Origin: Flexamia atlantica
Lineage: Eukaryota > Arthropoda > Insecta > Hemiptera > Cicadellidae
Length of the DNA: 64,000 nt
Direction: 5' to 3'
Assembly: GCA_035578135.1 (NCBI GenBank)
Contig: JAQJVK010000003.1
Location: 30,688,083 to 30,752,082 of the forward strand
In this document: in pieces, positions 1 through 12,385 of the stretch
Position numbering within the stretch: the stretch's first letter is position 1
Layout of the letters: each line of letters opens with the position of its first letter
Notes under the pieces: generated by a model
Databases searched by the model: none
Seen by the model: only the letters and a program-made list of their open reading frames with translations
What the model was told of the DNA's origin: nothing
Translations under genes and position numbers: made by a program

Positions 1-1501
1 TAAAGAAAAAAAGAGGAAAAAATAATATTACGAAGGGTTCATTCAAACTCGGTACGGTTTAGCTGCAACACCAGAAAAGAATAACGCGTTCTAATTAAAT
101 AAGAATACTGATGTTTCAAAATGTGATAGTTATATTGGAACAAATTTAATCAAATTAATTTATACCCGGTTGTTTTTATAAATTTATGTTTTTTTCAAAC
201 TGTTCATGGTAATTATTTAAGCAACATTTTTGTTGATTATATATTTACACATTGTGTAACAAAGTTACATGACTGAAGAATTCATTACATTTGCAACGGA
301 TTTGTTCATTGATTTCCCACGTCATATCCTCCAGAGTGAAGGTAGAGTAGTGAATGAATAATACGGTTTCACAAATTTAATTAAACTTTCAATAGTTAAT
401 TGAATCAAACACATTTATTCATATCGAGTCACGTTTCAAACATGAATGAATACTTTTCAAAAAATAATTAATTTGATTAATTAAAGGATTTTATATGATT
501 GCGAAATCAGTAGCACTGAGATGAATTATTTATTTATTTCAGTCATTGAATGTTCAATATTTTCCGAGTGTAAAGATATATATTCGCCTCGTGTCGTACA
601 ATCAGAGATGGAGGAAACTCATATTTTTAACAATATTTCGCCTCTGGTAAAGATTCACTTTTGATGAAAATGAAATACAAACAAAAATACCATAAAATTA
701 GAATTCTCTTGATGAAAAATATATTATTATTTGAATGTTTGGTATTTACTACTGCAAAAATATAAATTTAAAATAAAAAAGAGAATTCATAATATATTGT
801 TATCTGCTGAACGTCTGAGTTAGCAGTTAGTTTAGTTCTATGTTCCACAATTGATTAAGTTAGCAAGCTATAATTAAGCATGTAATGAGGTCTAACCTTG
901 TCTTAAAAAAAAATTGAAAGGTAAATAAAATAAGAGGATCGTTTTGAACACTATTAAAAATCTCATACATCAAAATGAAAAAAGTTAATCACAAAAATAA
1001 ACTAAGGACAAAAAAGAATCAAGATTGTGTACAAACCATTAAAGTCAAAATCATACACAACATCAGGAATCGATACACAGTTTTATCTGGAGTTTATTTC
1101 ATTGTACTGTAGTTATTTATGTCATATTTTTCATCTGGGAAAACTTTATTGTGTGGCGATTGTAGCATCATGAATTATTAGTCCAATTATTTAACATGAA
1201 AAACCTGCACATTCCTAATTGTGTCTGGTGGTTTCTTTATGTTTGAAATTAATGATTGCTTTTGAAAAATATTCTTTAAAGTAGCAAATGATGACACATT
1301 TGAATTTCTATTCACAGTTGTTAATTTAACTAAATATAAATAATGTAAGTGTTGATTTCCGCTCTAAATTAATAAGAATACTAAGAATATTCTATATACA
1401 GGTCGATTGATATAAGTGTCTCACCTATGTTTTATAGAAAATTATAAAAGTTATCAAAAATAGTTAAATGGTAACCCCCCTGTACATATCTATATATATA
1501 T
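1..1501. other. AT-rich stretch without a recognisable gene
   Basis: I see no long open frame, RNA gene or terminal repeat here. The last few bases before the next element are a short TA run, which is a common landing site for TA-targeting elements. Confidence 0.6.
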
Positions 1502-2334
1502 CGGGTGTCTCACCTAAAGTGAACTAATAGCTAACTTTTTTACTATAAATCTGACAAAGTACTTCTTATGGGGGACTTCCCCTTATTTTTAAAGCTGCTT
1601 TTTGGAGTCACTTCGAAATTTAAAAAAATGGCCAACATTTTCCTATATGGCGGACAACTTTAATTTTTCTTATGGAACACCCTGTATTTTATGGCGTTTT
1701 TGAACTCTACGATTAATTTTAGGAACATTTTATTCCTTCTTATTTTTTTGCAAACTCAGTGGTTCAGAAGATAAGAGCAGTTAAAGTTTGTTTTTTGCCC
1801 ATTTAAAATGCATTGTGTCCATTTAACTATGCCATCCTATGTATTCCTTATGGAGTAAAATCATATCCAAAATAAAAAATTTCCACCAGCGAATCTAGAC
1901 TAACAATTATTTTGTGAATAAATCTCAACTAAACTCACATTTTTAGGCATTTTTACTCTTTGGTATCTTTTATTTCAACCCGACCGTTTTCGATATACAG
2001 ACTACCAACAATATCCCAATGCATTTTAAAGGGGGAAAAATCAAACTTTAACTGCTCATACCTCGTTAACCATCAGGTTTAGGAAAAAAATAGAAAGAAT
2101 AAAAAATTCCTAAAATTAAGCGTACAATTCAAAAATGTCATAAAATATAGGGTGTTCCATAAGAAAAATCAAAGTTGTCCGCCATATTGGAAAATGGCGG
2201 CCATATTTTTAAATTTCGAAGTGACTCCTAAAAGCAACGTTAAAAATAAAGGGAAGTCCTCCATAAGAAGTTCTTTGTCAGATATATAATAAAAAAGTTA
2301 GCTAATATTAGTTCACTTTAGGTGAGACACCCGG
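1502..2334. mobile_element. Foldback element with about 320 bp inverted arms
   Basis: The left arm (1502 to about 1818) and right arm (about 2018-2334) are reverse complements with scattered mismatches; the ends read CGGGTGTCTCACC and its complement. TA-rich sequence flanks both ends. Landmarks inside the arms recur in the window: a CCAATATGGCGGACAAC-like block and a GGAACACCCTGTATTTTATG block are found again at 38925-39845. The 200 bp spacer has no coding capacity. The structure fits a non-autonomous foldback or MITE-like DNA element; the superfamily cannot be named from sequence alone. Confidence 0.8.
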
Positions 2335-5300
2335 TATATATACAGTATATACATTTATTTACATACATAGAATATTCATAAATATTTAATATATTTATAC
2401 TAGTTATCAGTTACCAATCAGAACTTTGAAGGGAATACGATATTTGCTACTTACGATAACTATTGATAAATAATTAGGCTATCAATCGGCACTACGTTTC
2501 TTGACATCATGCGGTAACAAAAAATAAGATTGCATCGGTACTTTTTTATTCGTAATAGGGGAAACAGTTTCCTTGCAAGACTCAATGAAAAAGATTGCAA
2601 CCAAAAACCTTATTTTAAATAGACTTAATATGAGAAACCGCTCGGTGATGTAATTTGAGGAGCATGTTTGATTTGAAATTCAAAGTGCATTTTAAACCAG
2701 CCTAATTTTTAAATAGCCCCGTGGACGATGAAAGCAGAAGAACCTGTTTATTAAAAGATTTAAACTGTCGTTTGGCCATGCCGAATCCGAAAGCCTAGCG
2801 GGTGCTAGTTATAAAAAGAATTCGATACAAAATGCACATTTTAAATAGTTTTGGCCACAGATAAAACTCAACCACTGGATGTTTAAAATTTCCCAAGATG
2901 GAGTTTTCTGCATTATTATGTCAGTTTCTTCACCTACTATTATCCAATTATAGTGGAATAAATAAATGTTTAGCTATCCTAATTTATGCTGGCATCAGTA
3001 ATGATGTTATAACAGCGGCGTTTTCGAGCCCAGAGGCATTGGTCGTGGATCCGCAACACCTGCATTAAACCTACAAAGTTGATGCTTTCGGATAAGACAA
3101 CGAAGACAATTTATGTTGGATTAGGGAAAATTATTCTCTACCGTCGCGTGTCGTTGATCAACTTTTTTGTGGACGAGCTCTGCATTATACGACGATGCCC
3201 CGTACTACCGGATCAGTTGCGCTTAATGTAAACCTGTTTGAGTATCTGTTATCTAGACTACTTAATGCAAGCACATCCTCATCACTTATCACATACTCTT
3301 AGGGAAGTACAAATTTCCATTTTAGTTTAAGTTCTTTGGGCAGATGTAGTATTGTTATCTAACAATTACTAAACCTTGTTTATGCTTGGTTGTTCTTTAT
3401 GTCATTAAGTTACGCTTATTTCCGCCCGCACTATAGGTGTGGGTAGCGGGAATTTGGTAAGTTCGAAAATTTTGTTTACGACGAAATTAATTAATTTATA
3501 GTTTAACTGTGATAGTTTTAATTATAAAATATTGAACATTATTAATTTACTGAAAAAAGTCTAGTTTTATTCAAAAATATGAAATGGTAAATTTAAAAGA
3601 CTTGGAACATTAGAGTTATATAACTGGAATTTTATAAAAAATTTAGATTTTAGTACATTAAAAAATTATTTGCCCCCAGAAGCTTGTTTTTGAAGGTTAT
3701 AGCGGAGAATTGAGGGAAGTTTTGTATATAGTCTTAAAACAATGGCTCCAATCCATAATATTTATTCAAGAAAGTTGTATTTAGTTCTTCTACAATGGTA
3801 TTGATCTTAGAAACTTCAACCATAAATCAATTAAGTCCTGTAGTCCTTCACGTGACATTTTATTGCCTTAACTTGACTCTGTCGTCTGTGACTTAACGAC
3901 TACTTTATTTTAAGGATGAGGGAAGTTTGTAATTCTGAGATAGAACTCTAAAATAAAGTTATCCTACAGCCCGAAATCAATAAAGCTCTACAGTAACTAA
4001 AATGTAGTTTTCATAACCTATATAGTAATAAATTCTAGCAAAGTTCCATACAAGTATTGCAATGATTCAGGAACAATACTTTGAACATTAAAAAAATAAT
4101 CTTTTTAATTACTGAAGTATATATCTTAAATCTTCAATCTTCCTGCAAAATTAAGGGTTTTGAAAATCAGAACCCTAATCTTCCAAGCCCTCACTATATT
4201 AAGCTACTGAACTAAGCGGCAAGTCAAATAGTGACTCAGGTATAATAAGCAACTGCTGTACTCAAACGTTTATTGACTAAAGACATATAATCCTCAATTA
4301 TCTCATTTGCACATTTATACTCTACATGAGCCTGTTATCCGCTTAAATTAACTTGGAAAACAAGGTGTTAGTTACGAATTTGTATGTTACTTGATTGTAC
4401 AGCTAATCTCTGATGGTATTCTTAAACCAGTAATTACGTGAATTTCAAGTATAACTTTAAAAGCCTAGTTAATAACTTAAACTTTGAAAACATTAAAGTT
4501 TTGAACGTAAGCAAGTTTGATAGGCTTGAAAACGCCTGGGCGCGTTTGGCTTGTAGGTCCTGTATTAGTTTGATGTGATTGAAAACCTCTAACCAATTAA
4601 TCTAATGTGTTTGTTGGTGAACCATTACTAACTATAAACCATGTTATTACCAAGATATTTCAGTAAATAGTTACCAAATGATCAATTAGTCGGATCTTTT
4701 TACTAAGGATTGGACAATACATTATTACAAGGGCTTTTTGTGAAAAGCCCCGTAGTAAATATAATTACTAGACTAAAATAATACAAAGGTTTCGCCCAAC
4801 TTAATAATCAGGTGTTTGTAGTGACTTAAACTTAAAACATTATTGTTGTCATAAAATACTAATTAGTACTCGTATTAGCGAATAACCTAGCTTAGATTAA
4901 GGAATTAATGTCGATTTTACAGAAAGGGTAGAAAATTCCAGAACTCAATTCAACCCCTTAACATATTCAACCTCTTTAACCCAATTTAACCTCTTTCTCA
5001 ATTTTAATTGAGTTTTGGCGGAAACACATTTTTAATTGCATTGATTATTGTGATTTATTCCTAAATTCTAAGTTTAAAAATGAGTTTTTGAATGTTTTAC
5101 TCAGAAAAATTAAATTTATCAAATGTTTGTTTCCACCATTGAATTCAGCTTGAAACAAACAATTTAGTAACATGAATCATTGCTCTAAGTCAATTAGTCA
5201 CCAAGATAGCCACTTCAATTCAGTTTGCTATTCTCTTTAGTATCGGGGCAGCAAGATATTTTTTGGTGAATAATATAGCTTATATTTTTTACGGATAAGG

Positions 5301-7500
5301 CAATGCATTTTTATTTTGAAAGTTTAAGGGACCGTTAATTCTTTACTTAGCAATCAACGAATTAATTGTCTCTTAGGCAATAAACGGCAATGATTTTTAT
5401 TTTACTATCTTAAAAATTGTAATCTATTCCAACAGGCAGCAGCCTTCAAGGAAATAAATAAATCATTCATGGCAACGAAAATAAGCAAAATAATAGGTGT
5501 TTGTTAAAAATATTCAACTTACTTTTTTAATGTATTTAGGGTGCTATTGAGTAATACAGTTTTTTCATAAGAAATTCGCTGAGGAAACTAGTCTGCTGTG
5601 ACGGAGGTAATAGTACTTATAACTGGTAATTACCAATCACTATCATATCATCCCTATTTATTAAAGAAATTTTAATCTGTAAAGCTTAAAACATCCGATA
5701 AAATATCCATTGCGCAGTCATACTATACTTTAGACTTATAATTTTAGTTTTAATTTAATTACCAGTCACTTAAAAGTTTGTTACTGCTGAAGACTTATGA
5801 CTATTGTCTAAAAGATGTCCATTAAAGTCTTATATTTTTAGGTTTTTGCCGGGACACAATAAAGTGAGTATTCAAGAAAATTATATACAAACCTGTTTAG
5901 CTCTCTGATTAATTTAGATAACGCAAGAAAGAAACACATGACATAGCAGATCATATTTAAATGTTTGTTGGTTTAGTATGTAAATGTACCTCTCGGTTCT
6001 TTATGTACTTTTCTGTACTTTATGTACTTTTCTGAACGTTAAGTACTTTAGAACATATTTACAAACGTACTTTTAGATTACAACGTAAATTTACAACCAT
6101 TTAACATCACGAAAAGACAAAACAAAAACAACTTCTTACAGTTATAAGCGATTACAGGATTTTCCCAGATTATTCAAATTTGGATGCAAATTAAGGAAAC
6201 CGATATCTGTCAGTGGAACAGTTACATGGACCGGCGACTTGTCTGGACCGTTGACTAAAGCAGATTAACAAAACAGTTGACGAGTGGCCAACTCAGTTGT
6301 TTCTCGCTATCACGTTATCATTGCCGGCCGTCTACTTAACGCATGTTAATCTGACTATCCTTGTCGAAGAATGATCGGGAAGAAAACAATAGAATTAGTA
6401 CAATGTATGTATCGGATATATTATATGTAAGGTACTATCCATGGCAAGGTATGTCCTATCGTAACATGGAGAAAATGGTCTTTTGCTTACTATGAACACG
6501 ATGTGTCTTTGTAGCCCATTATAATTTCATATATTTCAGTTTCTCTAAACAGTTATTGGTATAAATAAAGTCATATAAACTAAAGTGGTATAACCTCAAG
6601 ACTGAAAATATAAAGATTGTATCAAACTAATGCATATTGACAACTACAAGATTATATCAAAATAATGTATATTGGCAACCGCAAGTGCGTTTTTCACTTT
6701 GTTGTACTGATTTTTATTGAGTTATTGTTTTGAAGGAAAAAGGTTTTTTTTAATTTGAATAATCACGAGGGGCTATGTTACTATCCGCAAATTGTTTTTA
6801 TTGCTTACAAACTGAAGAGAACTGGCTACTGAACATAGCGGTCAGGGCTCAAAACGTAATTCAATATTCGTCTTATGTAATATGCAGCTGTTACATTAGT
6901 GAAAAACGCTAATTTTAATTCAACAGTTTGTAGATTTTTATTCAAATTGAAGAAAATGAATCGAAGCACTGCGGCTGGCTGTGGAAAGATAATAAAATAA
7001 CTAATATTGAATCAACCTATACCGAACAACTAACTCTCGATAGAAATACAAATTTGAAAAAAAATTTCTTCAGTATGGTTGAAAACAAATTTGAACAAGT
7101 TTTAGTTTCTGATTTATTTCATGATTAGCGTCAAAGTTTTAACAGAAACAATTACTGAAATTAGAAAAACTAAATATATTTTTGATTATTTTAACTTTTG
7201 GTAAGAGTTAAAGTGTCCTTTTTATAAATTCGCTTATCATCCACAGATTATGCTGGCAGTCCTTTTTAAAATGCTGTATAATTTTTAATTTGGTTGGATA
7301 CATTTATTACACGAGGTTAATGCAGGTTCTCACATATTTTAGTTGTTTTTAAAATTCCTATTTAAACGTGAGTTACGTTTTGAACAATTATCTTACACTT
7401 ACGTTCAACAAACTGAATAAAACGTTGTAACGGTATGTTTTTCAATATAAAAACTGTATAAAACAATTAACCAGGTATTATCAAATTTAAAAATTAAAAA
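2335..7500. other. Gene-poor AT-rich stretch
   Basis: No frame of useful length and no RNA gene was seen. Small structures only: a hairpin near 4730-4750 (GGGCTTTTTGTGAAAAGCCC) and a short direct repeat of TTATGTACTTTTCTG near 5999-6040. The segment around 3010-3240 is slightly richer in GC but is interrupted in every frame I checked. Confidence 0.5.
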
Positions 7501-7790
7501 CCTTTTGCCAACGCTTCAAGTCTCTAATGTCGGAGATGAGCCTGGGACTTTATTGTGCTAATTTGTTAAGTAGTTGTCCAGCCTGTAATCTCCCGCCCAT
7601 TATTCCCGCCAAATCCCCGAAATTCCCCCGTGACAGTTCCATTACCGTGGCAGATATTGCCGGAGTGTTGGCGGCACTGACCGATAACTCTGTTAAAAGG
7701 TTTATGTTGCGGACTTGGGTCAAGGTCGTGATGCACCAGTAACTGCCGCGGTTGAAGTGGGAGAGGATTGGAAGTGAAAAATGAAGAGGC
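7500..7790. other. GC-richer island of unknown role
   Basis: Base composition rises clearly above the flanks. A 71-codon plus-strand frame (7527-7742) crosses it, but the product has no recognisable domain and nothing supports it as a gene. It could be an exon, a conserved regulatory block or old repeat material. I see no clear splice signals that decide this. Confidence 0.25.
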
Positions 7791-8233
7791 TCATGGATAA
7801 TTTTGCCGTTTTGTGGGGGAGGAAGTCTTTGTGTTCGAACAGAAAAGATTTACTTAATTTGCATATGTACAAGTAAAAATCCAGCAGGTTTGATTCCAAT
7901 TCTTGTTTGTGAGAGTATACAATTAATTTAGGGGTCGTTAAATAACTCCTCGTCTTGGGCTACTAAAAATAAAAATTAAAATTAAGTTTTTATTTGTTGA
8001 GCTAGAGGGTGGTTTCCAAAAAATCTCCTGAAACCAACTTTAAGCCTCAATTATACTTTATTCCGTACAAAATAAAGAAATAAATGTAAAATTGTTAATA
8101 CTGTGAATATATTATCTAATATAAGTCTCCATGCAACCAAATAGTTATTTGTGTGTTGAGTGAGTGAAGTACAACAATTTTTTCACGAGTGAAAATGATG
8201 GCACCCAAGTTTGGCGAGAGAGACAATTTTCAC

Positions 8234-8255
8234 GAGAGAGAGAGAGAGAGAGAGA
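8234..8255. repeat. (GA)n microsatellite
   Basis: A run of eleven GA units, with further GAGA fragments just upstream. The apparent overlapping frames on both strands at 8145-8502 are driven by this run and are not genes. Confidence 0.9.
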
Positions 8256-8480
8256 CAATGTGCTTTTCTCTCGAAATACACACAGCATTTTTCCCTCACC
8301 TGCAATGATTAACATCCTGACCATAAACGTATATTTTATTAACTTAGTAAGTATAAAAAATGTCCATTTGTTTCGTTCTGCTCTCAGCGACTGGCGCTGC
8401 AGCTGCAACCATGCATCAGCGATCAGCTTATTGTTACAGACGTTCTCAAAGCTCATTATTGTTAACATTATTCTTAGGGG

Positions 8481-8538
8481 CGCTTTCTCCAAACTTGGTT
8501 AACCTAAAATTTTAGGTTAACCAAGTTAGAAGAAAGCG
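8481..8538. repeat. Perfect 36 bp palindrome with extended arms
   Basis: Positions 8492-8527 form an uninterrupted palindrome centred on AAATTTT-like sequence with no loop (AACTTGGTTAACC at one edge). After a short break the symmetry resumes with CGCTTTCT at 8481-8488 and AGAAAGCG at 8531-8538. It could be a tiny foldback element or a cruciform-prone scar. Confidence 0.85.
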
Positions 8539-9325
8539 GTTCTTCATTGATTATTTCTGCCACTAAATCAACTGTTAGCGCCTCCATTCGTTGAGCTGCA
8601 ACATATTTGTATATGTGCATGGAAATTTGAAAGTGTTCTAATTTTTGATTGTTGACTTCAATATTATTCTTATGGCTTCACTTTGACTCCCGCCGCTAGT
8701 CACTTCACTTCCGCTGGGAGTCAAATTATTATTTTACTCATCTATTACAAGGAGAAAAAAGCGTCTAAACATAGCAGGTGGGAGAAGAGGGAATTTGCAA
8801 CAAATCGTTGGTGAGTATTATTTTATTTTTGGCAAGAAAGAGCTAGCTAAAAATGAATGTTTTGTTTAAACCACAAAATGGTCGAGGAGTAAGATTTTCC
8901 TCACAATTCACGTTTGCTCTAAGTATGTCTCAAGGCTTTCCTCAATATAACAGAAATTTTAGTTTCCTCTTTCCTCAGGGCCTCCTTTAACTGGAACTGG
9001 AAGTTTCAGTTATTGTTGAATTATTGTTAATACACTTTCTAATGAGAAAATGTCAATAAACGTGGTTTTTTATTTACTTCAGAACTTACTAAAATTAAAA
9101 TAAAGAGGGTTCCTAAGTTTGTTCTTAAAAAATGTTTATTTATACTAAAAATAATAAAAGCATGGAGAAAATCAAAGTAAAATAAAGTAAAAGTAATACT
9201 CAAGAGTAATATTTACAGTAAAAAATAACATGCAAAGAAAATGAATATAATATACGGAAACTTAGAAATGATGATTCTTTCACAATGTGCGAATTCGAAG
9301 TTAAGATATCATTCAAGGCGACTGA

Positions 9326-9903
9326 TCTTGTTGGTGGATCAGATCAGAGGATGATGAGCAAAAGGTAAAGAAATGGAAAACCGAGGATGCAAAGATACAA
9401 CCTATAATACTTATGACAATGGACCATTTAGAAAAACTACATATTCCATCCTTCACCATCGCTAGAGAAAGAATGAAACAATCCAGAAGGTTTTTTTCAA
9501 AAGACACTTCACAGGAAAAATGTTTACTACTACAAGAATTTTACAATTATCAATTTGACATGATGACCAATGTAGCCCATATTCAGAACGTTGCATTCAA
9601 GTTGAATCGTTTAGATCAAAAGGTTGAAGTCACTACGATAATAACGAAGATTTTAATTATACTACCGGAAAATCACAAACATTTTCATGCGCTTGGAATC
9701 CAAACAATTCATCAGAGAGAACAATAGAAAACCTCAAGGCTAGGCTAGAAGCTAAGAAAGCCAATGAAGATGAACACTTTGCTTTTAAGGTAAAAGCTGA
9801 ATCTAAGGGTAAGCAAGTAAAATGTTATTCTTCTAATGAAACCGGCCATATTCGTAGTGACTGTCACAAATTTAAATACCAAACTATTTTGTCCCATCTA
9901 TAA
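9326..9903 (+). pseudogene. Copia-type retrotransposon gag fragment, frameshifted
   Basis: The translation follows the layout of Ty1/Copia gag polyproteins. An N-terminal block reads EDDEQKVKKWKTEDAKIQ, then comes a middle helical region with the spaced pattern HIQNVAFKLNRL and TKILIILPENHKHF, then an RTIENLKARL block. The end is a zinc knuckle, CYSSNETGHIRSDC, in which the second cysteine of the CX2CX4HX4C pattern is serine. A single missing base in the T run at about 9682-9685 breaks the frame: the first part runs to a stop at 9727 while the rest continues in another frame to the stop at 9901-9903. No protease, integrase or reverse transcriptase follows and no LTRs were seen, so this is a dead gag remnant of a virus-like particle protein. 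Confidence 0.8.
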
Positions 9904-10032
9904 GTCTAATCACTCTGAAAATTACTGGCTTTTAAAGTGCAAGTCAAATAGGAACTCCTGTACTATTTGTACGAAAACTTATCAAAATGAAATGATGTAT
10001 CACTTTTGAAAATGTAAACATGTGTAAGGAAA

Positions 10033-10164
10033 TAGTATATTACGTTACTAGGCCGGGAAGTACTGTTTTGCCGGACGGGCATGAAAGTTCCCGCGCTAGC
10101 GAGAGCGAGTGCAGGATTTTCATGCGAGTACGGCAAAACTTCCCAGCCGTGTGACGTACGATAC
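10033..10164. mobile_element. Short imperfect inverted-repeat element (MITE-like)
   Basis: The two halves are imperfect reverse complements: TACTGTTTTGCCGG on the left answers CGGCAAAACTTCCC on the right. The middle is GC-rich (GCGCTAGCGAGAGC). It contrasts with AT-rich flanks. A frame spans it on the minus strand but only reflects the element. Confidence 0.6.
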
Positions 10165-11545
10165 TGAAGAAAAAATACTTTCAATCATAATGTAGTCCTT
10201 GCATAAACCAATACGTTTCTCAATCCTTAGAACATAACCTATAACAAACAGAGCAAACATTTGCTACTGCTGCCAGTGCTACCACTTCATTCCTCTAAAA
10301 AGTAACCAACAAACCAGCATTAAACGTCGGTTTGCTGCAAATCAGCTGATTTATCCGGCAAAGGCTGGGTAAAAGTTTTTGTCGGCCTAGGATGGCAATG
10401 GGTTACTTTCAAGGCAATAAAAAGGAACTGAAAACAGATGTTTCTGTGTCAGTATGATGAAAATGTGTTCGTTGCCATAAAGAAACAAACTATGCAATCT
10501 TCAGCTGTAGGTTCAGTAAATTCCGAAAAATGTGTTTTAAATCTTAAACTCCTGGGGCCTGTTCCACAAAAGAACAAGTTACATATTCACAAGTTTATAC
10601 TTTTTGACACTTGTGACAAATAGTTACAGTTGTTACTTTCATAGTCACAAGTATCAGGATTTGAGGTTATGGATACTAAAATTAATAAATCCAACTTTAA
10701 CGACACTAAAACCAAGATGAAATTATTTTGTTAATATTTTAAGGAATAATCAAAGGATATTTGATTTATTATACTAAGTAGAGATTTTAATAGATCTATT
10801 AAATGAATGGTCTGTTTGTTGACAAACATTGAACATATGTGCTTGTGGACAAAAATGTAAGAGTAAACAAGTCTTGTTGTATCTAGTGAAATTTCACCTA
10901 TTCACCTACACTAGTTAAAATAGCTAAAATTTTTCACCTAAACCAAGAGTTAGGTAACTTTGATTTTTTACCTTTGATCCGTTATACTTCATAGTTTCTC
11001 ATCCATAGCAATGATAAGGCGTTGAAATGACATTTTACAAACAAGTTTTCCACCGTGGTCATCGCATTTAACGCTGATATTAATTAGTAGTCTTATTTTT
11101 CTTAAAAAATGGGTTTTTGGCCGTTCTTTTCTGCCAGGATTATGCATTTTATTAACAAATTATTGACATAATTGTGCTCTGCCACATTAATTGTCATTTA
11201 CAACTGCATTAGCTAACGCCTTTGATTGGAACTATGCTGGTAGCTCAGTATCGCCGAGGCCCTTCACCAAAAAAGGCAAAGTTTTTGAAAAAATGTGACT
11301 AGATTAGAGGGATAAAATGAATGAGGCATACCGAGCGCACCATTATGATACAAGTACACTCTTGGAAGACAGGGCCTTCTAGACAAAGCGAGTTCGAGAG
11401 TTTTCATGGTGCAGACAGCATGCCTCATTCTATACATTTGTTTCATTAAGGCCAAGGCTTCAATGTCTTCCCCAAGATTCGCCTAGAAGATGTAAAAAAG
11501 ACTCGCCTGATCCCTGCGAGAGTTTGCTTATGCTGAAGACATTAA

Positions 11546-11730
11546 CTGGCTAGCCGAGTGGATAAAGTGCTCACATCATAACCTGAGGGTCACCTGTTCG
11601 AATTGTGACCACGATCGAAACTGAGTCCGGTCGTCATTTGTCATGATAGGGCTATGAATTAAAATTGCTATCCATCAAAGGGTCGCCGATAATACATAAA
11701 CAGTTGCAACGGCCTTGACGACCATTTTAT
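11546..11730 (+). mobile_element. tRNA-derived SINE
   Basis: The head resembles a tRNA of the Ser/Leu type. TAGCCGAGTGG at 11551-11561 fits an RNA polymerase III A box (TRGYNNARNGG), and TGTTCGAATTG at 11595-11605 fits a B box with changes at the edges. The sequence then runs into a body without tRNA character (ACCACGATCG onward). There is no clean acceptor stem, so this is a SINE head rather than a working tRNA gene. The 3' limit is approximate. Confidence 0.6.
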
Positions 11731-11943
11731 ACTATTTTGAATGTAGTTTCATACACATTTTATAGCTTAACTTTAGAGAAAAAGTTGGTATACATTGAGA
11801 GGAACATGGTAAAGCTCGGATGCTTACAAGTAATTGCGGTTAGAATCGGATTTTTTGGGAGTTGAAGGAGAACAAAATGATATTCAATCGATAATGTAAT
11901 GATTTTTTTATGAAATACTTACTATGATTTACTTTCAACGTAC

Positions 11944-12123
11944 TTTCCTCTTTTAATCCTAGTAACACAACATTCTAAATGGCAAAGGCAAGTCTACTTA
12001 TGTATCTAAAGTCAATGGTATAAACGTATGCTTTATCATACGTTTATACCATTGACTTTAGATACATAAGTAGACTTGCCTTTGCCATTTAGAATGTTGT
12101 GTTACTAGGATTAAAAGAGGAAA
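11944..12123. repeat. Perfect hairpin: 87 bp arms, 6 nt loop
   Basis: Arms 11944-12030 and 12037-12123 are identical in reverse complement over all 87 bp, with loop CTTTAT at 12031-12036. Perfect identity implies very recent origin or copying of one strand, for example a snap-back event during repair or replication. Confidence 0.95.
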
Positions 12124-12183
12124 TAGTATATTTTGAAATGGATGATTTCTTTATAAATCATCCATTTCAAAATATACTATTTC
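12120..12183. repeat. Second perfect hairpin: 29 bp arms, same loop
   Basis: Arms 12120-12148 and 12155-12183 are perfect reverse complements with loop CTTTAT at 12149-12154, the same six bases as the preceding hairpin. Its left arm overlaps the end of the first hairpin by four bases (12120-12123). Confidence 0.95.
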
Positions 12184-12385
12184 ATATGATAAATCACAGC
12201 TGTACTGTATTTCTCATATGTTTATAATTTTGGGTAAGTAAATATGTAAGACTTCAATGGTGAATGGGTGAAAATTTGCAGGTTAAAAAAGAAAACAATT
12301 GTGAAAAATAAAATCACAAGTTTATACAGCATTTATACAAACTCACTTGTGAATATGTAACTTGTTATTTCGTGAAATGGGCCCC

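Larger units (their letters stand above)
10554..12385. mobile_element. 1.8 kb DNA transposon-like element with terminal inverted repeats
   Basis: The left end starts GGGGCCTGTTCCAC and carries AACAAGTTACATATTCACAA at 10573; the right end carries the complement of that 20-mer at about 12346-12365 and ends GGGCCCC. Only short frames lie between, so no transposase is encoded. The interior holds a tRNA-derived SINE and two short-loop hairpins, which I take as later insertions or rearrangements. No target-site duplication could be fixed, and the superfamily is unknown. Confidence 0.65.

Noticed and set aside
8145..8502. Opposed frames of 115 and 112 codons
   Set aside because: Both pass through the (GA)n run and show no domain or signal.
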